64,000 bases of DNA from positions 1 to 64,000 of the forward strand of contig JHXB01000002.1 of the NCBI GenBank assembly GCA_000621905.1, in the 5' to 3' direction. Shown one piece after another: positions 32,245 to 40,767 of this stretch. The stretch is from Lachnospiraceae bacterium NC2004. GTDB taxonomy: Bacteria > Bacillota > Clostridia > Lachnospirales > Lachnospiraceae. The notes under the pieces are model-generated. The model saw only the letters and a list, made by a program, of their open reading frames with translations. It did not search any database and was not told where the DNA came from. How positions within the stretch are numbered: the stretch's first letter is position 1; the number at the start of each line of letters is the position of its first letter. The translations under genes and the position numbers were made by a program.

Positions 32245-35200
32245 TTATTTTTTGACCGGTTGGTTGATACCTTTGTGTGGCCTTGTTACTGACTTGGTCA
32301 CGCGCTTCATATCATTTTGATCCTCTTTGGTCACATACTTGGCCTCTGCCTTGATATACTCTTTAAAGATAGTATCGCCTTCATTGTTTAAGACACTATT
32401 CTTCATTTCCTCAACGCTCATAGCACCAAACAAATCGGCAAAGCCTCTGGTTTCGATAATCTTATCGACGTTGTCAATGATAGAATCAGCTGACAACACA
32501 TTTTTTAAGTTGCCACTACTTTTGATTTTCAGCATGTTCTTCTTTAAGGCATTCATGTATATCACTCCCGCGAGTGATTTTTTGAATTCATCCTCGCCGA
32601 CACCTTCTCTATTCATACTCTCAGCTAAAAAAGCTATATTCTCATAGACAGTTTTTTTCGGGTTGAGAAATGTGTTAATAAACTTGTCGTTATAGAGTGA
32701 ATTATTCGCATAGTTATATGCAACCAGTGCAACCTTAGACGCTGCTTCAATTCTTCCTTTTTCGTAATCATTTGGCTTCTTTCCGTTAAGATCATTATAC
32801 TTATAAGATCTATATTTAGTTGCAGCCTTTCCTAACTTGTCAATCTGCAAAGCAAGCATATCTAAAAGTTCAGGAGACAATGTATTGCCGTCAGTTAATG
32901 CTTTAGTTAACTTTTTAAGAACAGGAAGCGTCTCATTGGCTATGGATTTCATATCCCTATATTGCTTAGAAGATCTTATAAACTTACTGTCTGCAGTATA
33001 GATTAATGATAGCGCACCAGTGAGGTCATCAAATTGCTTTTTGATTCCTTCACGCATTTTGGCTGATAAATCTTTATCGTTATCAAGCGCCTCATTTATA
33101 TCGTTTGACAAATGATATAATACAACTTCTTCCTTATTGGCGGTCTCCTGCTTCATGGCAATCTCAACCGGGAATTCCTCTACATATTCGGTTTTTTGAT
33201 AGTCGTATTCTCGTCCTTCTATATCGCCTGTTTTGTTAAGCTTGTCTCCAAGTACAAAGTTCTCATCATATTCTGATTTGATTAAATAGTATATGTTTGT
33301 CTTGCGGTTGCTATTGGCCGTAGTCACAGCGTCGTTTAGCGTGATGTTCTTCCATTCATCCTTCTTTATCGTCTTAATCGTGCCTTTTTCTATGGCATTT
33401 TTAAGAATAGCAAACCTGTCAAGTGCAACGTCGATCTCTTTTTCGGTAAGTCCGTCCTTATCAATGGAGCTTCTGTATGCCTCCGGATCGGTGTTAAGTA
33501 TCTTTTGCGCTCTTTCTTCCGATACGAAAGGAATGTCAGAAATATCCGGTTTAAAATGAACCGATTTCAGTTCCGCTCCGTATGATTGGTCGTTATCAAT
33601 GGCGATAAAATGTATACATTTAGGATCAGGACCTTCGCTGAACACGCAAATAAAGTTGTTACTATTTCTGTCAGCATTGCTGCTTAGATAATCATTAATC
33701 TGTATATCGGATAAATCCTTTAAAGCTTCGCCATCAAATACATCTCTTTTTAGCGGAACGCTACTCAGGTCTAAAGTAGTGACACCTAAAGCAGTTTCCA
33801 TAAAGATACCGTCATATATTTTGTCGCCCTTCATCACCTGCATATTGGTAGTCGGAGCGATAACATTGGCACCACCTGTTGCCATACTTCCTTTGTAAAA
33901 TGTTATACTTCTTGTATCTAAGAGAGAATCCTTATCCATTCCGAGATGCTCAACTTGCGCGATTAGGGCTATTTGTATTTTGTCTTTTGTTTCTGCTAAG
34001 AGTTTCTTTAATACGCTGTTAAATTCTTCGTTAGAATTTAAGAAGTCTGCTCTGCTCTTCGTGATTCCGGCATCTGTGAGCTCGATTGTGTCTTTCGAAT
34101 CATTGTAAAAATAGCTTAAGTCCTGACTTATATAGTCAAATATTTGATTAAAGTCATCTTTCCACTCCGGATGAGCTTTTATATAATTATCAAATAATTT
34201 TCTAGCTTCTTCATAATCGTTAACATGAGTATGTCTTGTGAAGAATCCTGTAACGGTTTTTCCGTTTCTGACAAATGATATAGGTACTCTTGTCGAGCAA
34301 TTGCCTATCGATTCGTCAAAATCGAAGCCTTCACCAGCCGTAACTTTGATAAGAGGAGGATCGTAAGGGTTGATTCCGGTTGGCTTGTCAATTGCTTCTG
34401 CTTTATGTTTAGGAAGCTCTATAGCCTTAGCTGTAATCTTAACACTGTTTTTCTGAGTCTGCTCCTCTATTACGTAGTCTTCTTTATTCTGACTTGCCAG
34501 TTCTATTTCGTGGAAAATGTTTATTCCGTAGCTTATTTGTTCAAAGCTATACTTATTCCAATCTTCGGAAGGAATAATTCTTGGGATGTCATCTTTAAGA
34601 ACTCCTACTTTAACGTCCTTATAATATTCAAGGGACTCTTCGAGCTTACTCTTCAGGTCTTCGATATTACTCCATGTATCATCAATAAGTTCTTGACTTA
34701 ATCCGCAATCTGACAGTATTGTTGACAATGTACTCTTCTCGAGATTCATTATGATGTCAGCGGTATTTTTATCAATAACCCTCATATGTTCAATATAATC
34801 ATCGACATCAGTAGTATATAGATAAACATCCTCGGAATTAAACGCCCCTCCGATTCCGGTTACAGATATAGCACTAAGTGTTTCCTTGCCGTTAATGTTA
34901 GTGAAGTTCATGTTGATATCTGAAAGTACGCTGTCTAAGTTACCTGTCAAGAGGTTTAAAATCTGCAGATTAGAGATGTCTCTTAGTACAAGTGGATTGT
35001 TAAATGCAGTCTTATCTACGCTATAGATTTTAGAATTAGGATTAGAAGCATTTTCTCCCGGGGTACTTGTTATCAATACACCGGAGATGTTCTTGCTATT
35101 CTTTTTGTCAGCGTCTCCTGCGGTTATTGCCATAGGAGTTGCATCAAAAACAAGACCCGTCTTGTCCGCATCCGGGATGAGGAATTTGGCAATTCTTGAA

Positions 35201-35805
35201 TATGCTAGCATTCTCTTAGAGAGGGGGGTGAGAGGTTTTGACTCGTTTAATTCTTTGGTTGTCTTTTTATGTACGGTTTCTATAAACACACCATCGGATT
35301 TGGTGTCATCAAGCTTGTTTACACTTAAATAAATGTTGTCGCCGGTTTTATGTGATTTAAGAGCGTTATAGTCTGCCTGAACAAATGTAGACCTTCCCTT
35401 TTCGATAATCTCAGGCAAGGTTAGTTTGTCAGACGCATTAGCAAAATCGATAGCAGCGTAATCTTTATTTAAAGCATCGTAAACAAGGTGCTTAATTGCA
35501 TCTGCTTTATCTTTGTACTTCTTATTATCTAACCATTTATAATTCTCGTCTTCAAATAATTCAGAAGCTGCTTTCTTGCATCTTATATAGGCGTCTTTTA
35601 ATAACTTTAAGCTGCCTTCGTCAGGAATCATATATTCTCCGTTCTCGTTAGGCGTAAGGAAATTGTCCGATAATGCGTACAATCCATCCAATGCTTTGTT
35701 GAGTTCGTCAAATTTTTCGGTTGTATTAGTTTGACCTCCGAGTAAATAAATTTTGAGACTCATTAATCTGTAGTTCTTTCTTATTTCTGATAAAGTAGTT
35801 GGCAT
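32245..35805 (-). CDS. Large protein with two atypical kinase-like modules, undescribed
   Basis: This encodes 1,186 residues with no signal peptide or TM segment; GGGG lies 8 bases before the ATG. No family is recognised outright. Residues ~500-745 read like an atypical (HipA/PI3K-like) kinase: strand pair TRVPISFVRNGKTVTGFFTR, GIFMETALG, a catalytic-loop-like NDYLSSNADRNSNNFICVF (704-722) and a metal-loop-like IAIDNDQSYG (734-743). Residues ~150-330 repeat this plan (RMLAYSRIAKFLI, LQILNLLTGNLDSVLSDI, VTGIGGAF) but lack the key D/N residues, so they look like a pseudokinase. The remainder is helical. The gene opposes rpoC and rpsL and has its own promoter. The kinase reading is by motif only. 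Confidence 0.6.
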   Translation of the reverse strand: MPTTLSEIRKNYRLMSLKIYLLGGQTNTTEKFDELNKALDGLYALSDNFLTPNENGEYMIPDEGSLKLLKDAYIRCKKAASELFEDENYKWLDNKKYKDKADAIKHLVYDALNKDYAAIDFANASDKLTLPEIIEKGRSTFVQADYNALKSHKTGDNIYLSVNKLDDTKSDGVFIETVHKKTTKELNESKPLTPLSKRMLAYSRIAKFLIPDADKTGLVFDATPMAITAGDADKKNSKNISGVLITSTPGENASNPNSKIYSVDKTAFNNPLVLRDISNLQILNLLTGNLDSVLSDINMNFTNINGKETLSAISVTGIGGAFNSEDVYLYTTDVDDYIEHMRVIDKNTADIIMNLEKSTLSTILSDCGLSQELIDDTWSNIEDLKSKLEESLEYYKDVKVGVLKDDIPRIIPSEDWNKYSFEQISYGINIFHEIELASQNKEDYVIEEQTQKNSVKITAKAIELPKHKAEAIDKPTGINPYDPPLIKVTAGEGFDFDESIGNCSTRVPISFVRNGKTVTGFFTRHTHVNDYEEARKLFDNYIKAHPEWKDDFNQIFDYISQDLSYFYNDSKDTIELTDAGITKSRADFLNSNEEFNSVLKKLLAETKDKIQIALIAQVEHLGMDKDSLLDTRSITFYKGSMATGGANVIAPTTNMQVMKGDKIYDGIFMETALGVTTLDLSSVPLKRDVFDGEALKDLSDIQINDYLSSNADRNSNNFICVFSEGPDPKCIHFIAIDNDQSYGAELKSVHFKPDISDIPFVSEERAQKILNTDPEAYRSSIDKDGLTEKEIDVALDRFAILKNAIEKGTIKTIKKDEWKNITLNDAVTTANSNRKTNIYYLIKSEYDENFVLGDKLNKTGDIEGREYDYQKTEYVEEFPVEIAMKQETANKEEVVLYHLSNDINEALDNDKDLSAKMREGIKKQFDDLTGALSLIYTADSKFIRSSKQYRDMKSIANETLPVLKKLTKALTDGNTLSPELLDMLALQIDKLGKAATKYRSYKYNDLNGKKPNDYEKGRIEAASKVALVAYNYANNSLYNDKFINTFLNPKKTVYENIAFLAESMNREGVGEDEFKKSLAGVIYMNALKKNMLKIKSSGNLKNVLSADSIIDNVDKIIETRGFADLFGAMSVEEMKNSVLNNEGDTIFKEYIKAEAKYVTKEDQNDMKRVTKSVTRPHKGINQPVKK

Positions 35806-35876
35806 AATTATATCCCCTTTCTAAATAGTTTAATTAATATAAATATCAATTCCGGTATAGTTCGGTTTCTTACATA

Positions 35877-35905
35877 ATAATACTACAAATATAACAAAAG
35901 TGTAA
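35877..35905 (-). promoter_or_regulatory. Promoter of the kinase-like gene
   Basis: On the minus strand, TTACAC (35900-35905), a 17-base spacer and TATTAT (35877-35882). Its -35 box is only 9 bases from the -35 box of the divergent rpsL promoter. Confidence 0.5.
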
Positions 35906-35914
35906 CATTTTCTC

Positions 35915-35943
35915 TTGACATTTGACTAAATTAATAATAATAT
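35915..35943 (+). promoter_or_regulatory. Promoter of the rpsL-rpsG-fusA operon
   Basis: TTGACA (35915-35920), a 17-base spacer and TAATAT (35938-35943), about 75 bases before rpsL. Confidence 0.7.
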
Positions 35944-35949
35944 AGTATG

Positions 35950-35992
35950 GCGTGCCGAGAGCACGCTTTGTTTAAGTGCGCTTAACGCGCGT
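35950..35992 (+). promoter_or_regulatory. Structured leader of rpsL
   Basis: Two GC-rich hairpins sit in the untranslated leader: GCGTGC/GCACGC (35950-35966), then GTGCGC/GCGCGT around TTAA (35976-35992). They may be a translational control site; no described leader class is recognised. Confidence 0.4.
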
Positions 35993-36017
35993 CATTTCAT
36001 AAATAGGAGGTGAAAAC

Positions 36018-36431
36018 ATGCCAACATTTAACCAGTTAGTTAGAAAGGGAAGAAAGTCTTCTGTTAAGAAGTCTACAGCACCTGCTCTTTTAAAGGGTTA
36101 CAATTCGCTTCAGAAGAAGCCTAAGGATTACCCTTCTCCACAGAAGCGTGGTGTTTGTACAGCTGTTAAGACAGCTACCCCTAAGAAGCCTAACTCAGCT
36201 CTTCGTAAGATCGCCAGAGTTCGTCTCTCTAACGGTATTGAGGTTACAAGTTATATTCCAGGTGAAGGTCACAACCTTCAGGAGCATAGCGTTGTACTTA
36301 TCCGTGGAGGAAGAGTTAAGGATTTGCCTGGTACAAGATATCATATTGTACGTGGTACATTAGATACCGCAGGCGTTGCTAACAGAAAGCAGGCTCGTTC
36401 TAAGTATGGCGCTAAGCGTCCTAAGAAATAA
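36018..36431 (+). CDS. rpsL: 30S ribosomal protein S12
   Basis: This encodes 137 residues: [20 protein letters not shown], then [20 protein letters not shown] with the wild-type lysine at the classical streptomycin position, and the [18 protein letters not shown] loop. It acts in the decoding centre. AGGAGGTG precedes the ATG. rpsG follows after 156 bases of non-coding sequence that contains a CGGCC/GGCCG hairpin. Confidence 0.97.
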   Translation: MPTFNQLVRKGRKSSVKKSTAPALLKGYNSLQKKPKDYPSPQKRGVCTAVKTATPKKPNSALRKIARVRLSNGIEVTSYIPGEGHNLQEHSVVLIRGGRVKDLPGTRYHIVRGTLDTAGVANRKQARSKYGAKRPKK

Positions 36432-36587
36432 TTCTTAAACGAACTGTTAAAATTAGTGCTGGATAAAGCGGTATGTTTTTCATATATATAGTTCTATATA
36501 ATATCGAATAAAGCGTTTTCATTCAAGCACGAACGGCCAGTCGGGCCGAGTACCGATGAATTAATTATTATTAAGGAGGGAAGAACC

Positions 36588-37058
36588 GTGCCACGTAAAG
36601 GACATATTCCAAAGAGAGAAGTATTAGCGGATCCAATTTACAAGAACACGATCGTTACTAAGCTTATCAACAACATCATGCTTGATGGTAAGAAGGGTGT
36701 AGCACAGAAGATCGTATACGGAGCTTTCGACCGTGTAGCTACTGAGACCGGCAAGGATGCTATGGATGTATTTACAGATGCAATGAATAACATCATGCCT
36801 GAGGTTGAGGTTAAGGCTAGACGTGTTGGTGGTGCTACATATCAGGTTCCTATTGAGGTTCGCGCTGACAGACGTCAGGCATTGGCACTTCGTTGGTTAA
36901 CTTTATTCTCACGTAAGAGAAGCGAGAAGACCATGGAAGAGCGTCTCGCTAAAGAGATTATCGACGCTGCAGGCAACACCGGTGCTGCTGTTAAGCGTAA
37001 AGAAGAGATGCACAGAATGGCAGAGGCCAACAAGGCATTTGCACACTACAGATTCTAG
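36588..37058 (+). CDS. rpsG: 30S ribosomal protein S7
   Basis: This encodes 156 residues from a GTG start with AAGGAGGG upstream: [20 protein letters not shown] to [12 protein letters not shown], full family length. S7 nucleates assembly of the 30S head and is the usual autoregulator of the str operon. The 156-base S12-S7 gap would be the place for such control. Confidence 0.97.
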   Translation: MPRKGHIPKREVLADPIYKNTIVTKLINNIMLDGKKGVAQKIVYGAFDRVATETGKDAMDVFTDAMNNIMPEVEVKARRVGGATYQVPIEVRADRRQALALRWLTLFSRKRSEKTMEERLAKEIIDAAGNTGAAVKRKEEMHRMAEANKAFAHYRF

Positions 37059-37076
37059 TATTAGGAGGATAAAGAT

Positions 37077-39194
37077 TTGGCTGGAAGAGAATATCCATTG
37101 GATCGTACCAGAAATATTGGTATTATGGCTCATATCGATGCAGGTAAGACCACATTGACAGAGCGTATCCTTTATTATACTGGTGTTAACTATAAGATCG
37201 GTGAGACTCATGACGGCGCTTCAACCATGGACTGGATGGAGCAGGAGCAGGAGCGTGGTATTACTATCACATCTGCTGCTACAACTTGTCACTGGACACT
37301 TGAGGATCATCATAAACCAAAAGCTGGTGCATTAGAGCATCGTATCAACATCATTGACACTCCAGGTCACGTGGATTTCACCGTAGAGGTTGAGCGTTCA
37401 CTTCGTGTACTTGATGGAGCTGTTGGTGTATTTGATGCTAAAGCTGGTGTTGAGCCACAGTCAGAGAACGTATGGCGTCAGGCTGATACATACAATGTAC
37501 CACGTATGGCATTCATCAATAAGATGGATAAGATGGGTGCTGACTTCTTCATGTCAGTACAGACTATTATTGACAGATTAGGTAAGAATGCTATTCCTGT
37601 TCAGATTCCAATTGGTAAGGAAGATGATTTCATCGGACTTATTGATCTTTTTGAGATGGAAGCATATTACTATAAGAACGATGAGGGAACAGATATCGAG
37701 ATCACTACTATTCCTGATGACCTTAAAGATGAGGCTCAGAAATGGCATGACAACTTAGTTGAGAAGATCAGTGAGCTTGATGACGATCTCTTAGAGAAGT
37801 TCTTAGAGGGTGAGGAGCCTACTATCGACGAGCTTAAGGCTGCTCTCCGTAAGGGAACAATCGCTTGTGAGGCTGTTCCTGTATATTGCGGTTCCGCATA
37901 TAAGAACAAGGGTGTACAGAAGTTGCTCGATGGAGTTATCGAGTTCATGCCAGCTCCTACAGATATTCCTGATATCACAGGTGTTGATGAGGACGGCAAT
38001 GAAGTAACTCGTAAGTCTTCAGATGACGAGCCTTTTGCAGCTCTTGCATTTAAGATTATGGCTGACCCATTTGTTGGTAAGCTTGCATTCTTCAGAGTTT
38101 ATTCAGGTACATGTAACTCAGGTTCATATGTACTTAATGCCACTAAGGGCAAGAAAGAGCGTGTTGGACGTATCGTACAGATGCATGCTAACAAGCGTTC
38201 TGAGATAGATAAGGTTTATTCAGGAGATATCGCTGCTGCTGTAGGTTTCAAGACTACTACTACAGGTGATACAATCTGTGACGAGCAGCATCCTGTTATC
38301 CTTGAGTCTATGGAATTCCCAGAGCCAGTTATCGAGCTTGCTATCGAGCCTAAGACCAAGAACGATCAGGGTAAGATGGGTGAGGCGTTAGCTAAGCTTG
38401 CTGAGGAGGATCCTACATTCAAGGCACATACAGATCAGGAGACAGGTCAGACTATTATTGCCGGTATGGGTGAGCTTCACCTTGAGGTTATCGTAGACAG
38501 ACTTCTTCGTGAGTTTAAGGTTGAGGCTAATGTTGGTGCACCTCAGGTTGCATACAAAGAGACATTTACCAAGCCTGTTGATATTGATTCTAAGTACGCT
38601 AAGCAGTCAGGTGGACGTGGTCAGTACGGACACTGTAAAGTTAAGTTCGAGCCTATGGATCCTAACGGTGAGGAGACATTCAAGTTTGAGTCTACCGTTG
38701 TCGGTGGTGCTATTCCTAAGGAGTACATCCCTTCAGTTGGAGAGGGTATCGAGGAAGCTGCTCAGGCAGGTATCTTAGCTGGATTCCCTGTACTTGGTGT
38801 ATATGCTAACTGTTACGATGGATCATACCATGAGGTCGATTCTTCAGAGATGGCATTCCACATTGCCGGTTCTATGGCATTCAAGGATGCTATGAAGAAA
38901 GCAGATCCTGTACTCTTAGAGCCTATTATGAAGGTTGAGGTTACAATGCCAGAGGAGTACATGGGTGATGTAATCGGAAGTCTTAACGCTAAGCGTGGAC
39001 AGATCGAGGGTATGGACGATATCGGTGGTGGTAAGATTGTACGTGCATTCGTACCATTGGCTGAGATGTTCGGTTACTCAACTGAGCTTCGTTCAAGCAC
39101 TCAGGGTCGTGGTAACTACTCAATGTTCTTTGAGAAGTATGAGCCAGTACCTAAGAATATTCAGGAGAAGATTGTTAACGAGCATGCTAAATAA
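37077..39194 (+). CDS. fusA: Elongation factor G
   Basis: This encodes 705 residues. The start is TTG at 37077, with AGGAGGAT 8 bases upstream; no ATG lies near, and the protein begins [21 protein letters not shown]1 is [10 protein letters not shown]3 is DTPGHVDFT and G4 is NKMD, followed by domains II-V ending [18 protein letters not shown]. It catalyses ribosomal translocation. A TTG start on so highly expressed a gene is unusual and may tune its level. Confidence 0.97.
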   Translation: MAGREYPLDRTRNIGIMAHIDAGKTTLTERILYYTGVNYKIGETHDGASTMDWMEQEQERGITITSAATTCHWTLEDHHKPKAGALEHRINIIDTPGHVDFTVEVERSLRVLDGAVGVFDAKAGVEPQSENVWRQADTYNVPRMAFINKMDKMGADFFMSVQTIIDRLGKNAIPVQIPIGKEDDFIGLIDLFEMEAYYYKNDEGTDIEITTIPDDLKDEAQKWHDNLVEKISELDDDLLEKFLEGEEPTIDELKAALRKGTIACEAVPVYCGSAYKNKGVQKLLDGVIEFMPAPTDIPDITGVDEDGNEVTRKSSDDEPFAALAFKIMADPFVGKLAFFRVYSGTCNSGSYVLNATKGKKERVGRIVQMHANKRSEIDKVYSGDIAAAVGFKTTTTGDTICDEQHPVILESMEFPEPVIELAIEPKTKNDQGKMGEALAKLAEEDPTFKAHTDQETGQTIIAGMGELHLEVIVDRLLREFKVEANVGAPQVAYKETFTKPVDIDSKYAKQSGGRGQYGHCKVKFEPMDPNGEETFKFESTVVGGAIPKEYIPSVGEGIEEAAQAGILAGFPVLGVYANCYDGSYHEVDSSEMAFHIAGSMAFKDAMKKADPVLLEPIMKVEVTMPEEYMGDVIGSLNAKRGQIEGMDDIGGGKIVRAFVPLAEMFGYSTELRSSTQGRGNYSMFFEKYEPVPKNIQEKIVNEHAK

Positions 39195-39212
39195 TGCTTA
39201 GTAACATTTTAC

Positions 39213-39241
39213 TTGAAATATTAAGCAAAATATAATATAAT
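39213..39241 (+). promoter_or_regulatory. Promoter of tuf
   Basis: TTGAAA (39213-39218), a 17-base spacer and TATAAT (39236-39241), 110 bases before tuf. tuf can thus be transcribed apart from fusA. Confidence 0.75.
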
Positions 39242-39350
39242 TCTAACTAATCGTGGTTTTTCCACAATCCTTTCGTTAGTTTGGCGCATTGCGCATATTC
39301 GACAGGATACTATTAATTGCCAATAAGGCACAAAAGGAGGATATTTTAAA

Positions 39351-40538
39351 ATGGCTAAAGAGAAATTTGACAGAACCAAACCGCACTGTAACATTGGTAC
39401 CATCGGTCACGTTGATCATGGTAAGACTACTTTGACCGCAGCTATCACCAAGGTATTGGCTGAGAGAGTTGCTGGTAACGCTAAGGTTGATTTCGAGAAC
39501 ATCGATAAGGCACCAGAGGAGAGAGAGCGTGGTATCACCATCTCTACCGCTCACGTTGAGTACCAGACAGAGAGACGTCACTATGCTCACGTTGACTGTC
39601 CAGGCCATGCTGACTACGTTAAGAACATGATTACCGGTGCAGCTCAGATGGATGGTGCTATCCTTGTTGTTGCTGCTACTGACGGTGTTATGGCTCAGAC
39701 CAAGGAGCATATCTTGCTTTCACGTCAGGTTGGTGTTCCTTACATCGTTGTATTCCTTAACAAGTGTGATATGGTTGATGATGATGAGCTTATCGAGCTT
39801 GTTGAGATGGAAGTTACAGAGCAGCTTGAGGAGTATGGTTTCACAGATTGCCCAATCATCAAGGGTTCTGCGCTTAAGGCTCTTGAGGATCCAAACGGCG
39901 AGTGGGGTGACAAGATCATCGAGCTTATGAACACTGTTGATGAGTATATCCCAGATCCACAGCGTGAGACAGATAAGCCTTTCCTTATGCCAGTTGAGGA
40001 CGTATTCACTATCACAGGTCGTGGTACTGTTGCTACTGGTAGAGTTGAGCGTGGTACTCTTCACCTTAACGACGAGCTTGAGATCGTTGGTGTTAAGGAA
40101 GAGGTACAGAAGACAGTTGTTACCGGTATCGAGATGTTCAGAAAGCTTCTTGACGAGGCTCAGGCTGGTGATAACATTGGTGCTCTTCTTCGTGGTATCA
40201 ACCGTGATCAGATCGTTCGTGGACAGGTTCTTGCAGTTCCTGGTTCAGTTAAGTGCCATAAGAAGTTTACTGCTCAGGTTTACGTTCTTACTAAGGACGA
40301 GGGTGGACGTCATACTCCATTCTTCAACAACTATCGTCCACAGTTCTACTTCAGAACAACTGACGTAACTGGTGTTTGCGAGCTTCCAGCTGGAACAGAG
40401 ATGTGTATGCCTGGTGATAACGTTGAGATGACTATCGAGCTTATCCATCCAGTTGCTATGGAGCAGGGTCTTACATTCGCTATCCGTGAGGGTGGTAGAA
40501 CAGTAGGTTCTGGTCGTGTAGCTTCAATCATCGAGTAG
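39351..40538 (+). CDS. tuf: Elongation factor Tu
   Basis: This encodes 395 residues: [21 protein letters not shown]-loop [25 protein letters not shown] and the C-terminal beta barrels ending [12 protein letters not shown]. It delivers aminoacyl-tRNA to the ribosome. It has its own promoter and leader after fusA, with AAAGGAGG before the ATG and a strong terminator beyond. Confidence 0.98.
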   Translation: MAKEKFDRTKPHCNIGTIGHVDHGKTTLTAAITKVLAERVAGNAKVDFENIDKAPEERERGITISTAHVEYQTERRHYAHVDCPGHADYVKNMITGAAQMDGAILVVAATDGVMAQTKEHILLSRQVGVPYIVVFLNKCDMVDDDELIELVEMEVTEQLEEYGFTDCPIIKGSALKALEDPNGEWGDKIIELMNTVDEYIPDPQRETDKPFLMPVEDVFTITGRGTVATGRVERGTLHLNDELEIVGVKEEVQKTVVTGIEMFRKLLDEAQAGDNIGALLRGINRDQIVRGQVLAVPGSVKCHKKFTAQVYVLTKDEGGRHTPFFNNYRPQFYFRTTDVTGVCELPAGTEMCMPGDNVEMTIELIHPVAMEQGLTFAIREGGRTVGSGRVASIIE

Positions 40539-40585
40539 GCTTTGAACACTTAATGAGCACGAAGTGCGAATTTAGTGAGAAAGCC

Positions 40586-40642
40586 CATCGCGAACCTTAA
40601 CGAAATCGAGCGTCAGCGAAGGTTGAGTTTAGTTGAGCGATG
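40586..40642. repeat. Imperfect inverted repeat downstream of tuf
   Basis: CATCGC (40586-40591) and GCGATG (40637-40642), with inner ACCTT/AAGGT arms, form an interrupted hairpin in the tuf 3' region ahead of the true terminator. Role unknown; it may protect the mRNA end. Confidence 0.4.
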
Positions 40643-40665
40643 ATACCTTATATCTAGATTATATT

Positions 40666-40700
40666 AAGGCTCCCGAGCGTTTCGCTCGGGAGCCTTTTTT
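40666..40700 (+). terminator. Intrinsic terminator of tuf
   Basis: AAGGCTCCCGAGCG and CGCTCGGGAGCCTT make a 14-pair stem with a 3-base loop and a T run. Confidence 0.93.
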
Positions 40701-40701
40701 G

Positions 40702-40730
40702 TTGAATTAAAGTGAGAAAAATGTTACAAT
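40702..40730 (+). promoter_or_regulatory. Promoter of the hybrid histidine kinase operon
   Basis: TTGAAT (40702-40707), a 17-base spacer and TACAAT (40725-40730), directly after the tuf terminator. Confidence 0.6.
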
Positions 40731-40767
40731 ATTGGAGTATTTAGAACGCTAAAAAGGGGAGTGTACT

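Noticed and set aside
32327-35332. Plus-strand open frames inside the 1,186-residue minus-strand gene
   Set aside because: They are short, hydrophobic in composition as expected for antisense of acidic/lysine-rich codons, and lack ribosome binding sites.
36432-36587. rpsL-rpsG gap examined for a tRNA or small gene
   Set aside because: No cloverleaf, CCA or anticodon-like arrangement and no ribosome-binding-site-preceded frame; only a small CGGCC hairpin.
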